DNA of 58,959 nucleotides from Myxococcales bacterium SG8_38. Its GTDB lineage: Bacteria > Myxococcota_A > Polyangia > Polyangiales > Houyiibacteriaceae. The notes below the pieces were generated by a model. That model was not told the origin of the DNA and ran no database searches. It saw only the letters and a list, made by a program, of their open reading frames with translations. Below, in pieces: positions 35,514-43,485 of the stretch; position 1 is the stretch's first letter, and each line of letters begins with the position of its first letter. The stretch is taken from NCBI GenBank assembly GCA_001303415.1, contig LJTN01000012.1, positions 1-58,959 on the forward strand, in the 5' to 3' direction. The position numbers and the translations under genes were made by a program.

Positions 35514-37133
35514 GTGTTCGAGCAAGCGACGGCCAAGCAGGAGCAGGAGCACGTGGACTACGACGTCATCATTATCGGCAGCGGGTTCGGCGGCAGCGTG
35601 CCCGCGCTTCGGCTGACCGAGAAGGGGTACCGAGTTGCGGTGGTGGAGCAGGGCCGGCGAGTCACGCCTGCCGACATGCGCGCCGCAGATCAGCGCCTCC
35701 GCGACCTGGTCTGGCTTCCGCGGATCGGATTCCGGGGCTTTTTCGTCCAGCATACGTTCAGGCACGTGGGAATCGTCGGCGGCGTTGGAGTCGGTGGGGG
35801 AAGCCTGGTGTACGCGGCGGTCCTCTTGCGACCTGGCGATGGGTTCTTTCGCGACCCTGCATGGGCCCACCTGGGCGTGGATTGGAAGGACGAGCTGGCG
35901 GCCGGGTACGACACCGCGTCGACGATGCTCGGGGTCGTCACCAATCCCGACCACGGCAAGATGGACGATTGGCTCCAGGCGACGGCCGACGCGATGGGCG
36001 CCGGAGACACCTTCGGTCCAGTCCCGCAGGGAATCTTCTTTGGAGAGCCGGGCGAGACGCGCGCCGACCTTTTCTTGGGAGGCGCGGGTCCCGGTCGCAC
36101 CGCGTGCACCCGTTGCGGCGCCTGTCTCACGGGTTGCGCGAACGGCGCGAAGAACAGCCTCGACAAGAACTACCTCTACCTGGCCGAGTCCCTAGGCGCC
36201 GAGATCTTGACCGAGCGCAAGGTGACGTCGATCCACCCCCTCCGGGGTGGAGGCTACGAGGTGCGAGCCGTCGATCCATTTGCGTTACGCGGAGGGCACA
36301 CCTCGCTCACCGCGAGGCGAGTCATCGTCGCGGCAGGCGTCGTCGAAACGCTCCGGCTCCTGTTTCGATGCCGCGACGAGCTCGGAGCGCTGCCGAACCT
36401 CTCGAGGCGGCTGGGCGAGTCCGTGCGGACGAACAGCGAAGCCATCGTTGCGGCGCTTTCGCCCGACCTCCACGAAGACCTGACACACGGAGCCGCCATC
36501 TCATCGCACTTCTACCTCGGCGACCACACGCACATCACCCAAAACCGCTTTCCCCCCGGGTACCGCTTCATGCGCTGGTACCAGGGCCCGTTGGTCGATG
36601 GCGCCGCGCCACTCTGGCGCGCCCTGCGCGTGCTCTTGGAGACGATCGCACATCCGTTTCGCTCGCTGCGCTGTTGGTTTGCGAGAAACTGGCACAAGCG
36701 TGTCGTCGTGCTCACCGTGATGCAGAGCCTCGACAACCAAATCCGGTTTCGCTTCGAGCGAAGCCGCCTTTGGCCATTCAAGCGCCGTTTGGCGTCCGAC
36801 GTGGCGCCGGGTCAAGAGGTTCCCGCGTACATCCCCGAAGCCAACGCCGCAGCCCGAAAGCTCGCCGCGCACATCGGCGGGACGGCGCACAACAACCTGC
36901 TCGAGAGCCTCGGAAATACCTCGGTGACGGCACACATCCTCGGCGGATGCATCATCGGATCGGGGCCGGACGATGGTGTGATCGATGTCGACCACGAGGT
37001 ATTCGGCCACCCTGGGCTCTTCGTCACCGACGCCTCCGCAATCCCCGCCAACGTGGGTGTGAACCCGGCGTTGACGATTGCGGCGTTGGCAGAGCGTTTC
37101 AGCGCGCGCTTTCCGCCGCCTTCTGAAGCATGA
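35514..37133 (+). CDS. GMC oxidoreductase, cholesterol-oxidase-like
   Basis: A 539-residue FAD-dependent GMC-family oxidoreductase. YDVIIIGSGFGGSVPALRLT is the N-terminal FAD motif, and VGIVGGVGVGGGSLVYAAVL the second. CTRCGACLTGCANGAKNSLD near residue 200 is a Cys cluster found in the cholesterol-oxidase-like subgroup (for example mycobacterial ChoD). The C-terminal AHILGGCIIG and VTDASAIPANVGVNPALTIA complete the family. An alcohol, probably a sterol or other lipid, is the expected substrate. The start is a GTG at 35514. Its last 35 bases overlap the convergent hypothetical gene. Confidence 0.9.
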   Translation: MFEQATAKQEQEHVDYDVIIIGSGFGGSVPALRLTEKGYRVAVVEQGRRVTPADMRAADQRLRDLVWLPRIGFRGFFVQHTFRHVGIVGGVGVGGGSLVYAAVLLRPGDGFFRDPAWAHLGVDWKDELAAGYDTASTMLGVVTNPDHGKMDDWLQATADAMGAGDTFGPVPQGIFFGEPGETRADLFLGGAGPGRTACTRCGACLTGCANGAKNSLDKNYLYLAESLGAEILTERKVTSIHPLRGGGYEVRAVDPFALRGGHTSLTARRVIVAAGVVETLRLLFRCRDELGALPNLSRRLGESVRTNSEAIVAALSPDLHEDLTHGAAISSHFYLGDHTHITQNRFPPGYRFMRWYQGPLVDGAAPLWRALRVLLETIAHPFRSLRCWFARNWHKRVVVLTVMQSLDNQIRFRFERSRLWPFKRRLASDVAPGQEVPAYIPEANAAARKLAAHIGGTAHNNLLESLGNTSVTAHILGGCIIGSGPDDGVIDVDHEVFGHPGLFVTDASAIPANVGVNPALTIAALAERFSARFPPPSEA

Positions 37134-37686
37134 ACCTGACGCACCGTATGTCGCCGTCGACGAACCCCGCTCCGAGGCATCTCGACATCGAGATATCGAA
37201 GAGCTGCGTGTCGCCTTCGGCGGGCTCGATTTCGATCTGGTCTTCTACGACGTTCCAGTGGCTCACGCTGCCCCATTCCTTGCTCCACATGGTGCCTTTG
37301 CGTGGCTGGTGGAACAGGGCTCGGCGGTCTGTGACCACCAACAGGCCGAGGCCTTTGTTTTCGACGATGACGTCGGTCACACGGTGCACATCGAGGTCTC
37401 CCGCCCCACAACGGAGGACGTTCCTCGTCACCGTCTTCGGTACGCAGCGCTCGCAGACGAAGATGCCGTATACCGCTTCCCCTTCCTCGATGGCAACGCC
37501 AGCTGCCGCTGCGTCGGTGGCGCGAAGAAAGCGGCCTCTGCGCAACTCGGCCAGCCGGGTCCGGACGGCACATTCCCATGCTCGCGCGCGCGCTTCCTTG
37601 TCGCGCCGCCACCGCTTGCGTTTGAGGATCCAGGCCCCCATGCCATCTAGGACCAGACCCGCCATGAGCTCGGGTATGTTGACCAC
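37099..37686 (-). CDS. Hypothetical protein with PH-like segment
   Basis: A 195-residue protein I cannot assign to a named family. The N-terminal 60 residues are basic and probably helical (ILKRKRWRRDKEARARAWE). The second half has LGLLVVTDRRALFHQP followed by WGSVSHWNVVEDQIEIEP, which resembles the strand pattern of bacterial PH-like domains where the protein records a threshold state of a surface or membrane; this is a weak, by-eye similarity. The start is a GTG at 37686, or an ATG at 37665. It overlaps the GMC gene by 35 bases at its 3' end. Confidence 0.6.
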   Translation of the reverse strand: MVNIPELMAGLVLDGMGAWILKRKRWRRDKEARARAWECAVRTRLAELRRGRFLRATDAAAAGVAIEEGEAVYGIFVCERCVPKTVTRNVLRCGAGDLDVHRVTDVIVENKGLGLLVVTDRRALFHQPRKGTMWSKEWGSVSHWNVVEDQIEIEPAEGDTQLFDISMSRCLGAGFVDGDIRCVRFMLQKAAESAR

Positions 37687-37912
37687 GCCCCCTCAACGAT
37701 ATCACCTTCGAGGCGCGCACCGTCTAGGCGGACACGAGGAGCCTCGTCAAGCTCGAACGACGCGTACGGCATCCGCTACGTCAGGCGTAAGCTCCTGATG
37801 ACCGAAAGCGGCCCCTGTCACAAATGCGTCGTTTCAACCTTGCACCTTGGCTCACGTAAACCGGTTCGCTTCGCGCCCCGGCCCGTGGCATCGCCAGGGG
37901 CGAAGCCACGTG
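37687..37912. other. Intergenic stretch without a convincing gene
   Basis: Between the hypothetical gene and the tRNA terminator I see no believable coding frame. A partial hairpin (cttcgcgcccc near 37869 and ggggcgaag near 37897) and a CCACGT at 37906-37911 that can pair with ACGTGG at 37954-37959 enlarge the structure of the tRNA terminator region. Confidence 0.4.
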
Positions 37913-37950
37913 ACAAGAAAGGGGAGGACAAACGTCCTCCCCTTTCTTGT
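37913..37950 (-). terminator. Intrinsic terminator of the tRNA operon
   Basis: A perfect 17-bp stem with a four-base loop (AAAC on the plus strand) lies seven bases after the 3' end of tRNA-Glu. On the minus strand the 3' arm ends in a T-rich run (CCCCTTTCTTGT). This is an unusually long, perfect stem, and a natural end for the two-tRNA transcript. Confidence 0.8.
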
Positions 37951-37956
37951 TTTACG

Positions 37957-38032
37957 TGGCGTCCCCAGCGGGATTTGAACCCGCGTTACTGGCGTGAAAG
38001 GCCAGGGTCCTTGGCCACTAGACGATGGGGAC
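37957..38032 (-). tRNA. tRNA-Glu (anticodon UUC)
   Basis: The minus-strand sequence folds as a standard cloverleaf of 76 bases including an encoded CCA. The acceptor stem is GTCCCCA paired with TGGGGAC plus discriminator G; the anticodon stem is CTGGC/GCCAG with loop CTTTCAC, giving anticodon TTC; the T arm has GCGGGTTCAAATCCCGC. It is the second gene of a two-tRNA unit, 36 bases after tRNA-Lys. Confidence 0.95.
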
Positions 38033-38046
38033 GATATGTCGTGTCA

Positions 38047-38066
38047 GAGGAGGCTTTGGCCTCCTC
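38047..38066 (-). other. Perfect 8-bp hairpin in the tRNA-Lys/tRNA-Glu spacer
   Basis: gaggaggc and gcctcctc are separated by a four-base loop and fill most of the 36-base spacer between the two tRNAs. In the primary transcript this would be a stable stem just behind the tRNA-Lys 3' end, a natural target or guide for RNase III/RNase E processing. It lacks a T-run, so termination here is unlikely. Confidence 0.5.
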
Positions 38067-38068
38067 GG

Positions 38069-38141
38069 TGGGCCGTCAGGGATTCGAACCCTGGACCGTT
38101 GGATTAAAAGTCCACTGCTCTACCAACTGAGCTAACAGCCC
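38069..38141 (-). tRNA. tRNA-Lys (anticodon UUU)
   Basis: A 73-base cloverleaf on the minus strand. Acceptor stem GGGCTGT pairs with ACGGCCC, discriminator A; D arm GCTCAGTTGGTAGAGC; anticodon loop CTTTTAA gives TTT; T arm CCAGGGTTCGAATCCCTG. The CCA end is not encoded (CCG follows), unlike tRNA-Glu next to it. First gene of the two-tRNA unit. Confidence 0.95.
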
Positions 38142-38158
38142 AACGTGCGGCCCGGAGC

Positions 38159-38186
38159 TGTTTAACATGCCGATCTCCGGGGTCAA
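38159..38186 (-). promoter_or_regulatory. Promoter for the tRNA-Lys/tRNA-Glu unit
   Basis: On the minus strand TTGACC (38186-38181) and TAAACA (38164-38159) are 16 bases apart, placing the start about ten bases before tRNA-Lys. A 7-bp inverted repeat, cccggag/ctccggg (38151-38157 and 38175-38181), encloses the -10. It could instead end the hydrolase transcript upstream. Confidence 0.45.
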
Positions 38187-38188
38187 GC

Positions 38189-39106
38189 CTAGGTCCCGGT
38201 GAGAGGCTCCGGTGGGCCAAACGGCTTCGCGGCATGGCGGGTGATCATGGACGCGATCGGCGCGAGCAATGATGGCGGAAGATCGTGGCCCATGCCGTCG
38301 ATGAGCTCGAGCCTTGCACCGCGGATGTGGAGCGCGGTGCGAAAACCGCCATCCACGGGAATGAGCGGATCCTCCTTTCCATGGATGACGAGCGTGGGCG
38401 CTTCGACGGCTGACAGGCGCTCGGCCCGGCTGCCATCGGCCACGATCGCAGCCAACTGACGTTTGAAGCCCTCCGGGTAGTGGCTCCGCTCCAAGCTCTC
38501 GTCGATGAGCGGCCTCAGCTCCTCGTCCGTGCGCGGATATTCGGGACTCATCAACAGCCGGAACGACTCCAGCACGTAGGCGATCAGGTCTTCCCTGCCG
38601 TTCGATTTCGGGCGGGCCGAAAAAAGATGTTTCCTGATTTCGGGTCGGGCTCCGGGCAAATCGGGATCCCCGCTCGAAGCCATGATCGAGGTGAGGGTCT
38701 TCACGCGAACGGGATGCGAAGCCGCCATGATCTGCGCGATCATCCCGCCCATCGAAGCGCCGACCACGTGCGCTGCTCCGATGTCGAGCGCATCCAATAC
38801 GCCGACGGCGTCCGCTGCCATGTCTTCGAGGGTGTAAGGCGCGCGAAGTGGCAAGCCGAACATCCGGTGCAATAGAAACCGAAGCGCCCCCGGTGCTTTG
38901 ACCCCGTCGAGCTTCGTCGAAAGACCGACGTCTCGATTGTCGAATCGCACGACGAAGTGCCCTGCCTCGGCGAGCGCATCGCAGAAGGCCGGGGGCCACG
39001 CGACCATCTGCGTACCGAGCCCCATGATCAGGAGCATGGGATCGCCACGCGGATCACCGAACGTGTCGTACTCGATGTCCAAACCGTTCGCTTTGAGTTG
39101 AGCCAT
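38189..39106 (-). CDS. Alpha/beta hydrolase
   Basis: A 305-residue alpha/beta-hydrolase-fold enzyme. The oxyanion strand is PMLLIMGLGTQMVAWPP, then FDNRDVGLS, the nucleophile elbow is HVVGASMGGMIAQ (Ser near residue 121), the acid is in VIHGKEDPLIPVDGG, and the His is in DGMGHDLPP. The RDVGLS motif is common in the group that includes aclacinomycin methylesterase-like and other small-ester hydrolases. It starts 12 bases after the mutH stop, so it may be on the same mRNA, but no functional link with DNA repair is evident. Substrate unknown. Confidence 0.9.
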   Translation of the reverse strand: MAQLKANGLDIEYDTFGDPRGDPMLLIMGLGTQMVAWPPAFCDALAEAGHFVVRFDNRDVGLSTKLDGVKAPGALRFLLHRMFGLPLRAPYTLEDMAADAVGVLDALDIGAAHVVGASMGGMIAQIMAASHPVRVKTLTSIMASSGDPDLPGARPEIRKHLFSARPKSNGREDLIAYVLESFRLLMSPEYPRTDEELRPLIDESLERSHYPEGFKRQLAAIVADGSRAERLSAVEAPTLVIHGKEDPLIPVDGGFRTALHIRGARLELIDGMGHDLPPSLLAPIASMITRHAAKPFGPPEPLTGT

Positions 39107-39118
39107 GAAAGGACCCTG

Positions 39119-39793
39119 TCACTCTTGCTGACGCAGTCTCGTCAACACTGCCGCGGTAAACCCCGGCCGCAAGTAGAAACCTCGCGGCACGGTCCATTGC
39201 ACGGCGCCCTCGTCATCGGGGGCGCGACGGCGGCTCCGCCCGCTTGCCGCCTTGGGCCGCACCTGAAGAACCCGGCCGAGGTGCCCCGTGATGTGCTCCA
39301 CATCGCCCCGTGCGATCATCTCCGATAGGCGCTCCCAGTCGGCGCGCAGCATCCGTTGCTCTTCATGGCTGGGCGTCCACAGGGCAGGGCGCCCCACACG
39401 ACGGTGGGGTAGCGGCTTGTCGGATGCCGCCTCGATCGGGACGAACAACACCTTGGCGAGCTTCCGAAACACCGTGCTTTGCTCCCAATCGGTGTCCGCC
39501 ATGGACGACAGGGAAATGGAGCACACGAAGGTCGACTCCCGCGGCTTACCACTCGGGTCTAGGGGAATGGTCTTGAGCTCGATGCCGAGTGATACGAAAT
39601 CCGGCTCGGCGCGCGACGCGGCCGTGGCGCCAAGCGCCTTTTCGAGGATCTGCCCCGCCACGCCTTTGCCTCGAACCGGCTCGAACGGCACTTCGACACT
39701 GACTCTTGCTCCGAGCTCGCCGAGCGTGAGCCCAGCCAACGCCCAAGCTCGCGCCAAGAGCTCAGCCTCGGTCCTCGGTTCCGAAGCACACAC
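39119..39793 (-). CDS. mutH: MutH-family DNA mismatch repair endonuclease
   Basis: A 224-residue protein closely matching MutH (E. coli 229 residues), the GATC nicking enzyme of methyl-directed mismatch repair. Visible family blocks: LLARAWALAGLTLGELGARV, PVRGKGVAGQILEKALGA, PDFVSLGIELKTIPL, WTPSHEEQRMLRADWE and PRGFYLRPGFTAAVL. The D, E and K of DFVSLGIELK have the D-x6-E-x-K spacing of E. coli D70/E77/K79, so the active site is intact. Start: GTG 39793 with AGAGG upstream, 11 bases after the dnaE stop; the long open frame beyond is a dnaE shadow. The one-domain length argues against a Sau3AI-type restriction enzyme, and no methylase is adjacent. Confidence 0.9.
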   Translation of the reverse strand: MCASEPRTEAELLARAWALAGLTLGELGARVSVEVPFEPVRGKGVAGQILEKALGATAASRAEPDFVSLGIELKTIPLDPSGKPRESTFVCSISLSSMADTDWEQSTVFRKLAKVLFVPIEAASDKPLPHRRVGRPALWTPSHEEQRMLRADWERLSEMIARGDVEHITGHLGRVLQVRPKAASGRSRRRAPDDEGAVQWTVPRGFYLRPGFTAAVLTRLRQQE

Positions 39794-39804
39794 CCAGCGG
39801 CCTC

Positions 39805-42800
39805 TCAGTGCAGCTCGCAGACCTTCGCGCCGAAAAGCCGTTCGAGGCTCGTGAGCAGCGCGTCGCTCGGGTCTACGAAGAGGCCGGTTTCGGCGATGTT
39901 CACCCGCCAGCTTCCCGGATGGTCGAGCTCGAGCGAGACGGGGCAGGGTCCCGGGAACTGCTCGAGCATCGCCCGCAGCGAGTCCAGCTTGGCGCGATCG
40001 ATGGCTTCGACGGTGAGCCGAACCGTGATGGAGGTCGTGCGCTCGTGCAGCGCCTCGCTCAGGAGCGTGGCCTCCTCGAGCAGAATCTTGTGTTGGGTCT
40101 GCGCGCTCTCGGCCTCGCGGTCTTGCTCGTGCTTCACACGGCCGGTGAGCAGAATCGGCTGCCCCGCTTGAAGCGCTTCGCGCAGCCCGGCATTTTCGAG
40201 CGGTTTGGGCCGGACTATCACCTCGACGCGGCCGTAGGCGTCCTCGATGTGAAAGAACGCCATCGTGTGCCCCATCTTGGTGCGTCGCTCCCGATAGCCC
40301 TCCACGGTACCGCCCACGGTGACTTGCCGGTGATTGTCGAGCTGGGCGATGCTCTCGGTGGTCGCATTGCAAAACCGCAAGAGCTCGCTTCGGTAGCGAT
40401 CGAGCGGATGGCCCGACACGTAGAAGCCGAGGGTGGCCTTTTCGCGCGAGAGCTGATCGCGCGAATCCCAAGGGTCGAGCACCGGAAAGCTGCCGCCCGG
40501 GTGTTGATAGGTCTGCGTCTCTTCTTCGTGCCCCATCAATCCAAATAGGCTCTCCTGCCCGCTCGAACGCTCGCTTTGAATGCGCTTTCCCCTCTCGATG
40601 GCTTGCTCGATCGCCACGAATGCCTGCGCGCGATGCACCCCGATGGCGTCGTGCACCGTGTCGAAGGCCCCGCACTGTACCAAAGCCTCGATGACCGACT
40701 TGTTGACGCGGCGAAGGTCGACCCGAGCGCAGAAATCGAACAAGTCGACGAACGGCCGCTCGGTCGTGTGGCCGTCGGGGTGGGGCTCGCCTTTGCGCGC
40801 CTCCAAGATCGCCTCGACGGCGGCGGTGCCCACGCCTTTGATCGCCCCGAGCCCAAATCGAACCTTCGGCCCCATCGGATCGTGCACCTGCCCGTTGTAG
40901 CAAACCGGTTTGTGCCGGAGGCGGGCCACGTCCTGCGCGTCGTCCGGATTGTAGACGACGCTGAAGTCGATCTGGGACTCGTTGACGTCCGGCGGCAACA
41001 CGGTGATGCCCATCGACCGCGCTTCGGCGACCGTGCGAACGACTTTGTCGATCTTCTCCTTGTCCGCGGTGAGCGTCGCGCAGGTGAACTCGACCGGGTA
41101 GTGGGTCTTCAGATAGGCCGTCTGGTAGGTGATCAGCGCATACGCCGCCGAATGGCTCTTGTTGAACCCGTAGCCCGCGAAATAGGCCATCAAGTCGAAT
41201 ACCTCTTCGGCTTTTTCGCGCGTGTGTCCTCGCGCGACTGCGCCTTCGATGAAGACGGCCTTTTGCTTCTCCATCTCCGAGGCCTTCTTCTTGCCCATCG
41301 CGCGCCGCAGAAGATCTGCGCCACCGAGCGAGTAGCCGGCCATCTCCTGCGCGATCTGCATGACCTGCTCCTGGTAGACGATCACGCCGCGCGTTTCTTG
41401 CAGGATGCTCTCGAGCGATGCATGCGGATACTCCACTCGTTGCCGTCCGTGCTTGCGGTGCACGAAGTCTTTGTCCATCTGCGCGCCCATCGGCCCCGGC
41501 CGGTAGAGCGCCACGGCGGCCACGATGTCGTCGAAGCGGTCGGGCCGGAGCTGCTTGAACAAGCTCTGCATGCCGCTCGATTCGAGCTGAAACACGTTCG
41601 TCGTCTCGCCCGACTGCAGCAAAGCATACGTGGCGGGGTCGTCCGTGGGAATCGCATCGATTCGAAGCGGGTTATCGAGGCGATCCGGACGGCGGTCGAT
41701 GAGTTTCGTGGCGATGTCGATCACCGTCAACGTGCGGAGCCCGAGGAAGTCGAACTTCACCAGGCCTGCCGCTTCGACGTCGTCTTTGTGGTACTGCGTG
41801 ACGTACACGTCTTTTTCGGGACAAAAGACCGGCACGTGATCCCAGATCGGCCCCTCGCTGATCACCACCCCCGCCGCATGCATGCCCGCATGGCGCGTGA
41901 GGTTCTCGAGCGCTTGCGCCGTGTCGAGCAGCTCTCGTGCCTTGGGGTCTTGCTCGTATGCGGTCTTGAGGCGCGGCTCCTGCTTCAGCGCGTCGCTGAT
42001 CGGCACGCTCTTGCCTTGCACCGGCTCGGGGATCATCGTCGCGATGAGACCGGCCTCGCCGGGCGTCATGCCCATGACGCGCCCGACGTCGCGCACCACG
42101 CTTCGGCTCTTGAGCTGATGAAAGGTTGCGATTTGTCCGACGCTCTGATGGCCGTACTTCTCGCGTACGTATTGAATGACGCGGTCGCGCTGATCCATGC
42201 AGAAGTCGATGTCGAAGTCCGGCATGGAAACGCGCTCCGGGTTGAGGAAGCGTTCGAACAGAAGCCCGTGGACGATTGGGTTGAGGTCGGTGATGCGCAA
42301 CGCCCACGCGACGAGCGAGCCCGCCCCCGATCCGCGCCCGGGACCTACCGGCACCCCATTGTCCTTCGCCCAGTTGATGAAGTCCTGCACGATCAGGAAG
42401 TATCCGGCGAAGCCCATCTTCAAGATCACGTCGAGCTCGAGCTCGAGCCGGCTGTGGTAGCGCTTCTCGTCGAAGGTCTCGCCGCGGCCGCGCATCTCGA
42501 CCATGCGGCGACCAAGCCCCGCCACCGCCAGAGCCCGCAAGTAGTCTTCCTCGCTCGCGCCGCCTGGAACCGCGAACCGGGGCAGATTCGGTTCGGCGAG
42601 CGGCGTCGCCCGGCCGGCGCACATTTCAGCCACCAATAGCGTGTTCTTCGCGGCTTCCGGGACGTGCGCGAACAAGCTCGCCATCTGCTCGGGCGTCTTG
42701 AGGTAGAGCTCCGAGGAGTGGTGGTGCATGGCCTCCATCTCGCGCACGCTTCGTCCCGCGCCGATGCACTGCAATACGAGCTGGGCGTGCGCGGAGCGGC

Positions 42801-43434
42801 GCTCCAGGTAGTGGCAGTCGTTGGTGCCGACCAGGGGCAGCTCGAGCTCCTCGGCGAGCTTGCCGAGCACCTGGTTGAGAGGACGGTTTTCCGGAAAGCC
42901 GTGGTCCTGGAGCTCGACGAAGAAGTGACCAGGCTCGAACGAGTCGCGCAACTTGGCGAGGGCTTCCCGTCCGACCGCCGGCCCCTTGTTGAGGATCTCC
43001 TGCGCGACGTACCCACCCATGCACGCGCTCAACCCGACCACGCCCTTGCTGTGCTTTTGGAGAACCTCGAAGTCGATGCGCGGCTGATCGTAGGCCGCCA
43101 TGCCGTCCACCCAGCCCGAGCTCACCAGATGGACCAGGTTGTGGTAGCCCTCTTGCGAGCTGGCGAGCAACAGCAGATGGCTGAGCTCGCGGTTTTGTGG
43201 ATCCCGCCGGTCGCCGGCCGTGAAGTTCACCTCGCAGCCGAGGATCGGCTTCACCCCGGTCCCCTTGCAAGCGTGCACGAGCTGAACCGCGCCGAACATG
43301 TTGCCGTTGTCGGTGAGCGCGACGGCCGGCATGCCCATCTCGTCGGCGTGCGCGACGAGCTCGGGGATACGGATGGCGCCGTCCAGCATCGAGAACTCGC
43401 TGTGGACGTGAAGGTGAACGAACTCGGCCGCCAT
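39805..43434 (-). CDS. dnaE: DNA polymerase III alpha subunit
   Basis: The replicative polymerase, 1209 residues, DnaE1 type. Order: PHP domain (VHLHVHSEFSMLDGA at the N-terminus), polymerase core with SMPDFDIDFCMDQR near residue 405 (two catalytic Asp) and KFDFLGLRTL (third Asp), then fingers and HhH region, and a C-terminal OB fold (VTVGGTVEGYRERRTKMGHT). The PHP motif has both His of HLHVHS, as in PHP domains with exonuclease potential, but the usual TDHG is TDNG (LTDNGNMFGA), so one metal ligand may be lost. mutH follows directly; a TetR gene lies 51 bases upstream. Confidence 0.98.
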   Translation of the reverse strand: MAAEFVHLHVHSEFSMLDGAIRIPELVAHADEMGMPAVALTDNGNMFGAVQLVHACKGTGVKPILGCEVNFTAGDRRDPQNRELSHLLLLASSQEGYHNLVHLVSSGWVDGMAAYDQPRIDFEVLQKHSKGVVGLSACMGGYVAQEILNKGPAVGREALAKLRDSFEPGHFFVELQDHGFPENRPLNQVLGKLAEELELPLVGTNDCHYLERRSAHAQLVLQCIGAGRSVREMEAMHHHSSELYLKTPEQMASLFAHVPEAAKNTLLVAEMCAGRATPLAEPNLPRFAVPGGASEEDYLRALAVAGLGRRMVEMRGRGETFDEKRYHSRLELELDVILKMGFAGYFLIVQDFINWAKDNGVPVGPGRGSGAGSLVAWALRITDLNPIVHGLLFERFLNPERVSMPDFDIDFCMDQRDRVIQYVREKYGHQSVGQIATFHQLKSRSVVRDVGRVMGMTPGEAGLIATMIPEPVQGKSVPISDALKQEPRLKTAYEQDPKARELLDTAQALENLTRHAGMHAAGVVISEGPIWDHVPVFCPEKDVYVTQYHKDDVEAAGLVKFDFLGLRTLTVIDIATKLIDRRPDRLDNPLRIDAIPTDDPATYALLQSGETTNVFQLESSGMQSLFKQLRPDRFDDIVAAVALYRPGPMGAQMDKDFVHRKHGRQRVEYPHASLESILQETRGVIVYQEQVMQIAQEMAGYSLGGADLLRRAMGKKKASEMEKQKAVFIEGAVARGHTREKAEEVFDLMAYFAGYGFNKSHSAAYALITYQTAYLKTHYPVEFTCATLTADKEKIDKVVRTVAEARSMGITVLPPDVNESQIDFSVVYNPDDAQDVARLRHKPVCYNGQVHDPMGPKVRFGLGAIKGVGTAAVEAILEARKGEPHPDGHTTERPFVDLFDFCARVDLRRVNKSVIEALVQCGAFDTVHDAIGVHRAQAFVAIEQAIERGKRIQSERSSGQESLFGLMGHEEETQTYQHPGGSFPVLDPWDSRDQLSREKATLGFYVSGHPLDRYRSELLRFCNATTESIAQLDNHRQVTVGGTVEGYRERRTKMGHTMAFFHIEDAYGRVEVIVRPKPLENAGLREALQAGQPILLTGRVKHEQDREAESAQTQHKILLEEATLLSEALHERTTSITVRLTVEAIDRAKLDSLRAMLEQFPGPCPVSLELDHPGSWRVNIAETGLFVDPSDALLTSLERLFGAKVCELH

Positions 43435-43485
43435 GGACGCGATGAATCTACAGTGCTCGCCCCACCGAATCCACCGGACTTTGTC

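Noticed and set aside
35486-37126. 546-codon plus-strand frame
   Set aside because: Out-of-frame shadow of the GMC oxidoreductase; extremely Arg-rich and without domains.
37798-38130. Plus-strand open frame of 110 codons across both tRNAs
   Set aside because: It is antisense to tRNA-Glu and tRNA-Lys; its GFEPWTVGLKVHCSTN ending is the well-known false translation of tRNA genes.
39119-39793. MutH-like protein as a Sau3AI-type restriction enzyme
   Set aside because: Sau3AI-type enzymes are about twice as long with two MutH-like domains and come with a methylase; here there is one domain, no methylase, and GATC is not visibly depleted.
40576-42639. 687-codon plus-strand frame
   Set aside because: Antisense to dnaE, no recognisable motif.
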